DNA of 64,000 bases from Microvenator marinus. Its GTDB lineage: Bacteria > Myxococcota_A > Bradymonadia > Bradymonadales > Bradymonadaceae. How positions within the stretch are numbered: position 1 is the stretch's first letter; every line of letters starts with the position of its first letter. The position numbers and the translations under genes were made by a program. Below the pieces are notes generated by a model. It did no database searches, had not been told where the DNA came from, and saw nothing but the letters and a program-made list of their open reading frames with translations. The stretch covers positions 4,240,001 through 4,304,000 of the forward strand of contig NZ_CP042467.1 of assembly GCF_007993755.1 (NCBI RefSeq), read 5' to 3'. Below, piece after piece: positions 36,978 to 44,827 of this stretch.

Positions 36978-39257
36978 ATGTTCAAATCAGTTCTTCTTTT
37001 CCTAGTCCTCGGTTTTGCGGTCGGATGTGATTCCAAGCCAGAGGCTACGGCCCCAAGTCCCGAAGAAAAACCGGAGGCGAAAGCTCCAGAAGCCAAAGCT
37101 GAGGAGTCCGAGGCTAAACCGGCTGCCGCGACCGATGAAAATCTCACCACCATCTTTGATTTCGTGGACAATCGCCATCTAGCCCATATCTGGGACGAAG
37201 GTGTGGTTCTGGACATGGGAGCTGCTGGCTACCTCAAGTACATTCAGGGCTCGTGGAACGCCCCGTGGCATCAAGGAAAGACCGAGGAAGGCTTCCACTA
37301 CGCGCTCCCTAAAGGCGTGGGCGGCACCGTGCGTTTCCCGCTCTATGACCCGGTGCTCAAAGGAAAAACCGCCGAGCCTTGGAAGATGGTGGTTCGGCTC
37401 AAGCCCTATGGAAATCAACGCTCGGACTTGTTCTTCCGTGCCGCAAACGGTGAGGAAAAGAAGTTCGCCTCCCTCAATGAGATTGGAGAAGGGTTCAACA
37501 CCTATTCCGTGGACTTGCCTGCAGGCTATGAGGTCAATCAGGAGCATACGCTCCGCCTTCATTTCTCACGTTCTCAGGACGTAGGCGGACTTCGTGCGGC
37601 CGCAGCCATCGACTGGATCAAGGTGGGCCCTCAGGCTACCGAGAAGGAGCCCGCGCGGATCTCAAACATGGTGGACGCCGAGGCTCGGACCATCACCTTG
37701 CCGCCCAAAACGCGCCTGCAATGGTATCTGACCCCAGCCAAGGGGGCCACGTTTGAGACGATGGTTGAGGGCAGGGGAGAGATCGTCGTGACCCCACATG
37801 GAAAGCCCGGAAAGACTGTGAAATCCGAGAACGGTGGCCGACTCCCCGTGGATCTCTCTGTGTATCCAGGCACACCGCTTCGATTTGAAATGGTCAACAA
37901 CACAGCAGAGCCAGTGACCTTCAAGAACCCTCGACTCGTGGTCAAACCGCAGGCCAAACGGCCAAAGACTGACGCGCCTAAGTACGTCTTGGTCTGGATT
38001 GTCGACACCCTGCGTGCAGACCATCTTCCACTCTACAACCCTAAGACGGATGTGAAGACGCCTATCCTCGATGAATGGGCAAAGAACGAAGCCGTGGTCT
38101 TTGAGCGCACCACCTGCCAGGGAAATAGCTCGCTCCCAACCTCGGCCTCCATCTTTACGTCCACGTATTCGCCCATTCACAAGATGATTACCGACAAGGC
38201 GCGCCTACCTAAGGATGGAGCAGTGTTCGCCGAACCGTTCAAGCAGGCCGGATGGGCCACCGCCCTCTACTCGTCCAACGGCTACGTCTCCAATACCTGG
38301 GGTTTTGCGCGAGGCATGGAGAAGGAAGTCAATCCGATCCGTGAGAATCGCCCTTCAGACTCCGAATACCTCTGGCCAGAGGCCCATGCCTGGCTTCAAA
38401 AACACGTCGAGACCAACAAGGACAAGCCCGCACTACTCTACATCAACACCGTGGACCCACACGTCCCCTACGACCCGCCACAAGAGCAGTTGGCGCCGTA
38501 TCATACCGGCGGCAAAGTCGGCAAAGTCTCTCCGCGTGCAACCGGTCAACTCCTGCACGATATGGCCGCTGGCAAGGTCTCTCTAAACGCTGAAGAAGCA
38601 CGCTACATGCACGCGCTCTACAAGGGCGAGATCACCTACAACGATATCTGGTTCGGCAAGATGCTCGAGGCTCTGGACGCGATGGGAATTCACGACCAAA
38701 CCATGATCATCGTCAGCTCGGACCACGGCGAGGAGTTCGGCGAGTATGGGAAATGGGGACATGGCATCAGCGTGAATCAGGAGCTTGTGGATATCCCACT
38801 AATCATCGGCTATCGCCCCTGGACCAAAGGCGGCCTACGAGTCCCGGACGACGTCGAAGTTGTGGACCTGATGCCGACCGCACTGGACTCCGCAGGAATC
38901 GCGATCCCCGCATCTGTTCAGGGCCGCAGCCTTGTCACGGAAATGCTCGACCCCACGCCTCGTCATCCGCGCGCCGGCTTCAGCTACCACAACACCTTCT
39001 TGCGCGGTGCCAGAATTGGAGACTGGAAATACCAACTCTTCAATGGAGACCGAGACCCTGTCTACGAACTCACGGGCCCCGAAGGTGGTTGGGACAAGAA
39101 CGACGTCTCCGACGCCTCGCCCATCGTACGTCGCATGATGCGAGACGCTATGGCCTTTCAAGTCGGGCTCGATACACAGCTCAAAAAACAAACCCACGGC
39201 TTCGCCAACAACCACAGCCCGGCGTTGGCCGAACTTCTGGACTCCAAGGCCTGGTAA
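36978..39257 (+). CDS. Sulfatase-like hydrolase lipoprotein (alkaline phosphatase superfamily)
   Basis: 759 residues from ATG 36978, with AGAGG upstream. Signal MFKSVLLFLVLGFAVGC (lipobox Cys 17), a Lys/Glu/Ala/Pro linker, then a beta-rich N-terminal domain (to about 330). The sulfatase/phosphodiesterase fold starts at VLVWIVDTLRADHLP, with metal Asp in VDTLRADH, CQGNSSLPTSASIFTS around the nucleophile, TVDPHVPYDPP and SSDHGEEFGEYGKWGHG. The sulfatase CxPxR motif needed for formylglycine is not present; the region reads SLPTS, so a Ser or Thr nucleophile is likely, as in phosphoglycerol transferases and phosphodiesterases. Substrate unknown; probably an envelope glycan or lipid. Confidence 0.87.
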   Translation: MFKSVLLFLVLGFAVGCDSKPEATAPSPEEKPEAKAPEAKAEESEAKPAAATDENLTTIFDFVDNRHLAHIWDEGVVLDMGAAGYLKYIQGSWNAPWHQGKTEEGFHYALPKGVGGTVRFPLYDPVLKGKTAEPWKMVVRLKPYGNQRSDLFFRAANGEEKKFASLNEIGEGFNTYSVDLPAGYEVNQEHTLRLHFSRSQDVGGLRAAAAIDWIKVGPQATEKEPARISNMVDAEARTITLPPKTRLQWYLTPAKGATFETMVEGRGEIVVTPHGKPGKTVKSENGGRLPVDLSVYPGTPLRFEMVNNTAEPVTFKNPRLVVKPQAKRPKTDAPKYVLVWIVDTLRADHLPLYNPKTDVKTPILDEWAKNEAVVFERTTCQGNSSLPTSASIFTSTYSPIHKMITDKARLPKDGAVFAEPFKQAGWATALYSSNGYVSNTWGFARGMEKEVNPIRENRPSDSEYLWPEAHAWLQKHVETNKDKPALLYINTVDPHVPYDPPQEQLAPYHTGGKVGKVSPRATGQLLHDMAAGKVSLNAEEARYMHALYKGEITYNDIWFGKMLEALDAMGIHDQTMIIVSSDHGEEFGEYGKWGHGISVNQELVDIPLIIGYRPWTKGGLRVPDDVEVVDLMPTALDSAGIAIPASVQGRSLVTEMLDPTPRHPRAGFSYHNTFLRGARIGDWKYQLFNGDRDPVYELTGPEGGWDKNDVSDASPIVRRMMRDAMAFQVGLDTQLKKQTHGFANNHSPALAELLDSKAW

Positions 39258-39283
39258 TCTCCACCTCATCTTGTCGCTCGATT

Positions 39284-40522
39284 CTAATCGCTCAGTTGAG
39301 ACCGATAGGGGAGTCTACGATTTCGTATTTGGTGCACTACGCAGACCTGTGAGACATCATATTCATCCGCAAGGCGGAACACTGCGTCATCATCAAACTC
39401 GCCCGAGGAGGGAAGGTTTTTATTCAGTGCTTCTGTTGGGACAAGCAACTCTGCGGCGAAGGCGCGCTGAGCCTTCTGACGGAACTCTAGACCCGTCGTC
39501 ACCATTGAAATCTTTTGATTCTGAAAAAGCAAAAGGTCCCCTAGTAGTCGGGCTTTCTCGAAGCGTAGGCTCTTTGGATGAGCGGCCGACCTCAAGAGAA
39601 TTTTAATCTCTTCGTTCTGGGAAATCGCGCCCGAGACCGTAAGGTCTGGTGTCTCACCGAATGAATCTAAAAACGGGATGTCGTGCAGAGGAGCATCCAC
39701 GTTCGCAAGATATTGGCGGAGCATTTTCGCGCCTTGAGCACCGAGGTCCCATGCAACTGACTGGGGAGGTCGCACATGTTTCTGCAAGGCCGCAATCTCC
39801 TTAGATGGCGAACCCTGACGAGTCTCAAAGGCGCTAAAAAGTGCTTCCGTTTCTAGTTTGGACGCGCTCCCTGCCAAGCTTAAGACTTCCGCTTCTCCAT
39901 ACTTCTGAGCTAGATCTTTCCAAAATTCCAATTCCTCCGAACGCCCTTCTGGGTCAAGACCAACCTGTGCTTCGAGCTGGCGCAATGGGTCGCTCTTTTC
40001 ACTGGCAACACATTGCCAGAGCTCTTTCAGATAGTGACTAGGAATCCCTCGATCATCCAATCGGGCGTTTACGCTCCTAATCAGTTCGGATACTGCAGAA
40101 TCAAATGCCTCATAAGATATCCAAAACGGCTCGGTGTTCCCGCGAATAAACACCGGCGAAATTCCAGTTTTGGTCGAATCTGCTACCGTTACTTTGATCC
40201 TCTCACCATCTGCGCTGAAGTCGATGTTGGGCCAAATGAAGCCTGAGCCAATCGCTGAGAGTCGGTGAGAAAGGGCATGATCGAAAGCGTCGGTGACTCG
40301 GACTTCATGTTTGAGTCGAAAGTAGTTCTCCACCAACCAGACAGCAAGTGGGTATGCAGATACTCTGATGTATTCACGAGTCGACTGGGAGCGAAGATCT
40401 TCCACCATGAAGAGCGATTCATTCGCTGTAGTAATCTGCAACTCACAGGCCGTAGCCCGTTCCTTTTCGTCTGTGGTCGTGAGCTCGACCCAATTGTTCA
40501 CCTTAAATGCCAAGTCGTTCAT
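39284..40522 (-). CDS. ImmA/IrrE-family-like protein with degenerate HExxH
   Basis: 412 residues from ATG 40522, with GGGAGGAG upstream. The C-terminal part has the ImmA/IrrE layout: a helix where HExxH is expected, then QKAQRAFAAELLVPTEAL and a final ADEYDVSQVCVVHQIRN segment. The zinc motif is replaced by RFEKARLLGD (320-329), so the metal His/Glu/His are Arg, Leu and Asp and peptidase activity is unlikely. The first 250 residues are not recognised. The partner gene ends two bases upstream, so the two form a tight bicistronic unit. It may be a regulator or toxin-antitoxin-like protein. Confidence 0.8.
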   Translation of the reverse strand: MNDLAFKVNNWVELTTTDEKERATACELQITTANESLFMVEDLRSQSTREYIRVSAYPLAVWLVENYFRLKHEVRVTDAFDHALSHRLSAIGSGFIWPNIDFSADGERIKVTVADSTKTGISPVFIRGNTEPFWISYEAFDSAVSELIRSVNARLDDRGIPSHYLKELWQCVASEKSDPLRQLEAQVGLDPEGRSEELEFWKDLAQKYGEAEVLSLAGSASKLETEALFSAFETRQGSPSKEIAALQKHVRPPQSVAWDLGAQGAKMLRQYLANVDAPLHDIPFLDSFGETPDLTVSGAISQNEEIKILLRSAAHPKSLRFEKARLLGDLLLFQNQKISMVTTGLEFRQKAQRAFAAELLVPTEALNKNLPSSGEFDDDAVFRLADEYDVSQVCVVHQIRNRRLPYRSQLSD

Positions 40523-40524
40523 GG

Positions 40525-40941
40525 TTAGGACTCCTCCCAACAGCTCTTGACCATCGCGTGAAGAGGGTCATCCTCAGTCAACGGATATCCATGGTACTCG
40601 CCCTTGATTTCATTCTCCAGCTGTGATTCCAGTACCCAACCGTTATGAACCGACCATACGTTCTTAGGGAAGCCATTCAAGAAATTTTCGCTGACCAGAC
40701 CTCGAGAAATGCCTTCTTTTAAAAGCTTCGTGGCTAACTCCTTCTCGGTGATCTCTGTCGGGTCGCAGAGCGTCTTCTCGAAATGTGGGGAAGACGGAGG
40801 CGTCAGTCCAAAATCACCAGGATTTCTTTTGTGATACGGGCTGCCGTTGTAGGAAACTTTCGCCACCAACTCTTCGAGTTCGGCTTGGTCCGGAATTGAG
40901 GACACAAGGCGCCTCTTAGGATTTTGTTTCTGGCGAGCCAT
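40525..40941 (-). CDS. Small protein paired with the ImmA/IrrE-like gene
   Basis: 138 residues from ATG 40941 (MARQKQNPKRR). Basic N-terminus, then NGSPYHKRNPGDFGLTPP, KTLCDPTEITEKELATKLL, GLVSENFLNGFPKNVWSV and YHGYPLTEDDPLHAMVKSCW. The frame extends to 41070, but that stretch has no conserved look. Similar small proteins with SPYHKRxPGDFGLxPP next to ImmA/IrrE-type proteins are something I recall only as unnamed families, so I give no function. It is first in the two-gene unit and is divergent from the GNAT gene at 41088. Confidence 0.72.
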   Translation of the reverse strand: MARQKQNPKRRLVSSIPDQAELEELVAKVSYNGSPYHKRNPGDFGLTPPSSPHFEKTLCDPTEITEKELATKLLKEGISRGLVSENFLNGFPKNVWSVHNGWVLESQLENEIKGEYHGYPLTEDDPLHAMVKSCWEES

Positions 40942-41029
40942 ACTGCTGCAGGTTAACCACTTTAGTGTAGGCGAGCAACACCGATTGGCTCGCCCGAAAA
41001 CGGTGGAACGGTTTGTATATGTTTCTAGA

Positions 41030-41058
41030 ACGACAGGTCTCGGGGTGCCTGATACAAT
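41030..41058 (+). promoter_or_regulatory. Sigma-70-type promoter for the GNAT/M20 unit
   Basis: -35 ACGACA (41030-41035), a 17-base spacer and -10 TACAAT (41053-41058), about 30 bases before the GTG start at 41088. The -10 matches 5 of 6 and the -35 matches 4 of 6 consensus bases. Confidence 0.45.
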
Positions 41059-41087
41059 CGCCGTCAACAACCTGAGCGGAGGATTTT

Positions 41088-41657
41088 GTGGATTCGGAAG
41101 GAAGTCAGGACAAGAAGAAAAAGGCCAAAGATAAGGTCGAAATCAGAGAGATTGAGCTTGAGGATTTGGCGCCCGTCTACGCGCTGGGAGAAAAGCTCTT
41201 TACGGCTGATTTGTGGTCGAGCCTCCACAGGACCTGGGATGAGTACGAGGTTCTGAACCTCTACATGACGGATGGGGACACCTGTTTTGTGGCCATACTC
41301 GACGATGAAGTGGTCGGCTTTGCGCTGGGCGCAATGATCGAGAAACGCCGTAGTTCATGGAAATATGGCTATATGCTTTGGCTCGGCGTGAGTCCCGTGC
41401 TCAAGGGCATGGGTATCGGAAAGAAGCTAGTCAAACGCCTCACCGACGCTTTCATCAATGAGGGAGCCCGAATCATGCTCGTGGATACAGATGGCGAAAA
41501 TGACGACGCGATCGAGTTCTTCCATCGCATCGGATTTGGGCAGGACCAGCGCCACGTCTACCTCTCCATGAATCTCACCAAGTTGCCAAAATACGAAAAG
41601 CACCGCGCGAAGAAAGATGAAGATAAACCTAAGAAAAAAGACGAGCACGACAAATGA
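41088..41657 (+). CDS. GNAT-family N-acetyltransferase
   Basis: 189 residues from GTG 41088, preceded by CGGAGGA. After a Lys-rich start, the GNAT domain covers about 17-165: VEIREIELEDLAPVYALGEKLF, FVAILDDEVVGFALGA, and the acetyl-CoA loop LGVSPVLKGMGIGKKLVKRL (consensus V-x4-R/QGxG). The C-terminus is strongly basic and acidic (KKDEDKPKKKDEHDK). Such enzymes acetylate ribosomal or other small targets; the substrate is not evident. The stop overlaps the ATG of the M20 peptidase gene by 4 bases. Confidence 0.9.
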   Translation: MDSEGSQDKKKKAKDKVEIREIELEDLAPVYALGEKLFTADLWSSLHRTWDEYEVLNLYMTDGDTCFVAILDDEVVGFALGAMIEKRRSSWKYGYMLWLGVSPVLKGMGIGKKLVKRLTDAFINEGARIMLVDTDGENDDAIEFFHRIGFGQDQRHVYLSMNLTKLPKYEKHRAKKDEDKPKKKDEHDK

Positions 41658-42787
41658 CCCAAGAATCTAGCCCAGAACGCCTTGAGCGCTGGCTCCGTGA
41701 AGTTGTGGAGACCTATAGTCCTACGTGGGCTGAGCAAAGCGTGCTCGAGGTATTTGGTGAGATTCTTGACGAGGCCCGCCTGCCTTATCGCAAACAAATG
41801 GTGGACGAGGAGAGGTACAACCTCATCGTGGAACTCGGGCCGCAACCAGCCTCATTGGTGTGGGTGGGTCACGTGGATACCGTGGCGCTCTACGACGAAG
41901 AACACAGACACCCGCGCGTCGAGGACGGCATCATGTGGGGGCTCGGCTCTGCCGATATGAAGTCAGGTTGCGTGGCGGCAATTGAAGGAATGCGTCGCCT
42001 GCGAGAGCGTCGCTCGCCGCTTGAATCCGGTGTCACGCTCGCGCTAGTGGTCGGTGAAGAGGAGTATGGCGATGGTGCCGAGGTCTTGATTCAAGAGCTC
42101 AAGGATAGCGGTGTGTTGCATCCCTGGGTGGTTATCGGTGAGCCCACCGATCTCAAGCTATGCCTCTCTCATTTTGGATACTACGAGTGCTTCCTAACCA
42201 CCCGCGGGGCTAGAGCTCACGCGGCTCTGCCCGAGGTTGGGGACAATGCGATTCACGCCATGCTCGCGTGGATGACGCGCATTCTTGAAGCACAGCGAAA
42301 GATGGAATGGGGGGGTGAGGTGGCCCTTACGCCACGTAAAATCGACGGAGGGTCACCACTTTTCGCGGTTGCCGAATCATGTGAAGCCGTCTTGGACATT
42401 CACCTTCCGCCTAACGTTGAGTTTGAAAAGGTCGAGGCTTTGTTGAACGCCACCTTGGCTGACACTAGGGCAGACCACGGTGGCTGTCAGCTTGAGTTTG
42501 AGATAGCGTTTGCATCGCCCGGCTTCGCGGCCTCAGACCTTCCTGAGACCCTCGCTAAGGCTTATAGGGACACGTTTTCCGAGCTCGAGCCCTCGGCATT
42601 CAGAAGTCACTCAGATGCCGCCATGTTTCACTCCGCAGGGATGCCTACCGTGGTAGTTGGCCCTGGACGTCTTGAGGTGGCCCACACGCCCGACGAACAC
42701 GTTGAACTACGACAAGTTGAACTCGCAGCAGAGCTCTATGCGCAGATGTTCGTCAACGCGGGAACCGGAGGTCTTCTGCCGCGTTAG
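41654..42787 (+). CDS. M20 family metallopeptidase (ArgE/DapE/ACY1-like)
   Basis: 377 residues, starting inside the GNAT stop (ATGA). Dinuclear zinc peptidase or deacylase motifs: VWVGHVDTVALYD (His and Asp), GLGSADMKSG (bridging Asp), VVGEEEYGDGA (Glu pair), FRSHSDAAMFHSAGMP and VAHTPDEHVEL. The middle dimerisation domain is present (RGARAHAALPEVGDNA). It resembles ArgE/DapE-type amidohydrolases. Paired with an acetyltransferase, it could be part of an acyl-amino-acid cycle (inference). Confidence 0.9.
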   Translation: MTQESSPERLERWLREVVETYSPTWAEQSVLEVFGEILDEARLPYRKQMVDEERYNLIVELGPQPASLVWVGHVDTVALYDEEHRHPRVEDGIMWGLGSADMKSGCVAAIEGMRRLRERRSPLESGVTLALVVGEEEYGDGAEVLIQELKDSGVLHPWVVIGEPTDLKLCLSHFGYYECFLTTRGARAHAALPEVGDNAIHAMLAWMTRILEAQRKMEWGGEVALTPRKIDGGSPLFAVAESCEAVLDIHLPPNVEFEKVEALLNATLADTRADHGGCQLEFEIAFASPGFAASDLPETLAKAYRDTFSELEPSAFRSHSDAAMFHSAGMPTVVVGPGRLEVAHTPDEHVELRQVELAAELYAQMFVNAGTGGLLPR

Positions 42788-42802
42788 TTGAATAGATCTC
42801 TC

Positions 42803-44023
42803 CTATTCACACTCGCCCAATTGAAGCTGATCTTTTGTATAACCCTTTACATCCCAGAAGGGCGGCTCTAACTGTTCAGAAAACTGGAAGAATATTCTGT
42901 TGCCCAAAGTGGTAGGCCAGGACGTCTCTTTGAGCTCTAGATTCGTCAATACACCAAGGCATACGGGTTCTGCCGAATTGGCATCATAGACTCGATACTC
43001 GGTTTCTCCGCTAAACGTCTCGCGATTACCGAGAATCAACCAGTCTCCCAAAACACTGAGATAAAAAGTGTGGGTATCCCCGGGTGCAAACTCGCTGAGG
43101 TCCCACGTTGCCGCAAGAGATGGTGTGGGCATGAGATTGAAGACGTGTACATATGGGGCGTTACTGGCAAATGCAAAGTTCACATCCGAGAGAACCATTC
43201 TACTAAAGCTTCCGTCAACCCATTCAGATTCACCAACCCACACATTCTCTGGGCTAGACAAATCCCAAGAGACCAGCCTTGATCGACCAGCAGTCGAGTA
43301 GAGTCGATAAATCATTGAATCACGAATGACTTGTCGGTCTGCGGAACTCGACCCGGTAGTGTTCGGGTAACGCTCTTCGATAATCGATCTTCTGTCGATT
43401 CGATTTGTAGCCTCAAGTCCAAGCAGCCTCCTGCGCAGGATGACAAACTCAAATTCTGTCACCAGAACGGGGCCAACGTCGTAGGGCAATATCGAATCAA
43501 TGCGCCCAAATTGGTTGGCATCTGGTAGCTCCGCAATGAGGTCGAACTCTCCGTTGGTGAGGTCGTAATATTCAACGTGTCGAGTCGATGTTTCGGTTTC
43601 CTCGCGCACTATGATTGCACCGTCTTCAAAAGGTAAAGCCGCGAGCTGCGCCGATTGAGGTCCAATTGCGACTCGCTCCAACCAATCTTCTCCTTGTCGG
43701 AAGATGGCGAGATTGTAGACGAATTCGTTGTATTCAGGTGGCGCATAGCTGCGATGAGGAGCGATGAAATAGCCGTTCGCCAACTCTCGTAGGCCTGCCA
43801 CTCGTGCGTTGACCTTGCGCTTTTCCAAAATTGGCTCATCCAAATCCGCTAGGTCATCTTGGTCAGATTCCAAATCCTGTCCAATGTCCGGAGTCGGTGG
43901 AACGAACATGTCTCCGGGCCAATTCATGTCCATGTCAGGAATCTCCGGATCAGTCGCAGGTTCGGATGAACATCCAGAAACTAAGACGACCCACCCAACG
44001 GGAATCAAACTCAGAATTCGCAT
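42803..44023 (-). CDS. Lipoprotein of unknown function, possible beta-propeller
   Basis: 406 residues from ATG 44023. Signal MRILSLIPVGWVVLVSGC (lipobox), an acidic Asp/Met/Pro linker (PEIPDMDMNWPGDM, later ESDQDDLADLDE), then a long beta-rich region with repeated strands (AQLAALPFEDGAIIV, VEYYDLTNGEFDLIAELP, WLILGNRETF). This resembles an irregular beta-propeller or secreted sensor; no catalytic motif seen. Its start lies inside the end of the upstream gene (13-base overlap), so the two are co-translated. Confidence 0.72.
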   Translation of the reverse strand: MRILSLIPVGWVVLVSGCSSEPATDPEIPDMDMNWPGDMFVPPTPDIGQDLESDQDDLADLDEPILEKRKVNARVAGLRELANGYFIAPHRSYAPPEYNEFVYNLAIFRQGEDWLERVAIGPQSAQLAALPFEDGAIIVREETETSTRHVEYYDLTNGEFDLIAELPDANQFGRIDSILPYDVGPVLVTEFEFVILRRRLLGLEATNRIDRRSIIEERYPNTTGSSSADRQVIRDSMIYRLYSTAGRSRLVSWDLSSPENVWVGESEWVDGSFSRMVLSDVNFAFASNAPYVHVFNLMPTPSLAATWDLSEFAPGDTHTFYLSVLGDWLILGNRETFSGETEYRVYDANSAEPVCLGVLTNLELKETSWPTTLGNRIFFQFSEQLEPPFWDVKGYTKDQLQLGECE

Positions 44024-44550
44024 ATTCTCACATCTGTTATGTATGGTTCGTTGAAATCGACCTCGCATGAGTCGGTAATGTGATGAATGATCGCATAGGC
44101 TATCTCGTCCACCGGGCCCAATCTGACCACTTTCGTTTGGTTAAATACGCTGGTCTGAATTGTCTGAACAAAGTTTCCGCCGGTGTCGAAAGTCGAAATC
44201 TCGAAGTATCCGCCACCGGTTAGAGCAAACGTAAATACAGTACCAGATACCGGGAAGTGTACCACCGAACTCTGGCCGGGAACAAAGAGCCAGTTTCCGT
44301 TTATTCCAAGCGTTTGGATTTGAAACTGTGGTCCCGTTGTTAGTCTTTCAAAAAAGAAGCCATTGGGTGATGTGAAATTGGATCCAAGAAAGCTTGGTGT
44401 TGAATAAGTCGAGAAATCCTCAACAACACATGCGGCATCGTCCCCCGGACCGTCACTGGTGCATTGCAGCTCAGTGTCATAAGCCGACAAGACTCCTGGT
44501 GTAAGCAAGGTAAGAATGGTTGAGGTTGTGATTAAAAACTTGATGGTCAT
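44011..44550 (-). CDS. Secreted protein of unknown function
   Basis: 179 residues with signal peptide MTIKFLITTSTILTLLTPGVLSA and GGAGGG upstream. The mature part has a few Cys (LQCTSDGPGDDAACVVEDF and, near the end, DSCEVDFNEPYITDVRICEF) and a beta-sandwich feel (SVVHFPVSGTVFTFALTGGGYFEISTFDTGGN), like a small carbohydrate- or lipid-binding domain. It is followed by the lipoprotein gene with a 13-base overlap, so they probably work together. Confidence 0.7.
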   Translation of the reverse strand: MTIKFLITTSTILTLLTPGVLSAYDTELQCTSDGPGDDAACVVEDFSTYSTPSFLGSNFTSPNGFFFERLTTGPQFQIQTLGINGNWLFVPGQSSVVHFPVSGTVFTFALTGGGYFEISTFDTGGNFVQTIQTSVFNQTKVVRLGPVDEIAYAIIHHITDSCEVDFNEPYITDVRICEF

Positions 44551-44630
44551 GGTCCCTCCAGTTCTAGGGCTTTGTGGTCAACTCACACTTCGTTTTGAAC
44601 GAAGCCTGAATCCTGAGCTTAGCAAAAACA

Positions 44631-44643
44631 GGGGGGGGGGGGG
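44631..44643. repeat. Run of 13 G bases
   Basis: A homopolymer of 13 G in the 226-base gap between the exported-protein gene (44550) and the flavoprotein gene (44828). It could vary in length by slippage. It may also be a length error of sequencing. Apart from the poly-G and an inverted repeat TTCGTT/AACGAA at 44590-44604, I see nothing else in this gap. Confidence 0.8.
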
Positions 44644-44827
44644 CAAGCGCTTATGTCTACTTGCATCACCATGGTCCGACTCGGGCCCTCGGTTCAATCA
44701 CATCAATTCTGAACGCCCTCCGATATAGTGGAGTGGTGTAGAACTACACACACACCAAGGTCTCTGATAGCGTTGAATGTCAAATCCACTCATCTCAAGC
44801 GGCTACAAGCCGATTGTACTTGTAAAT

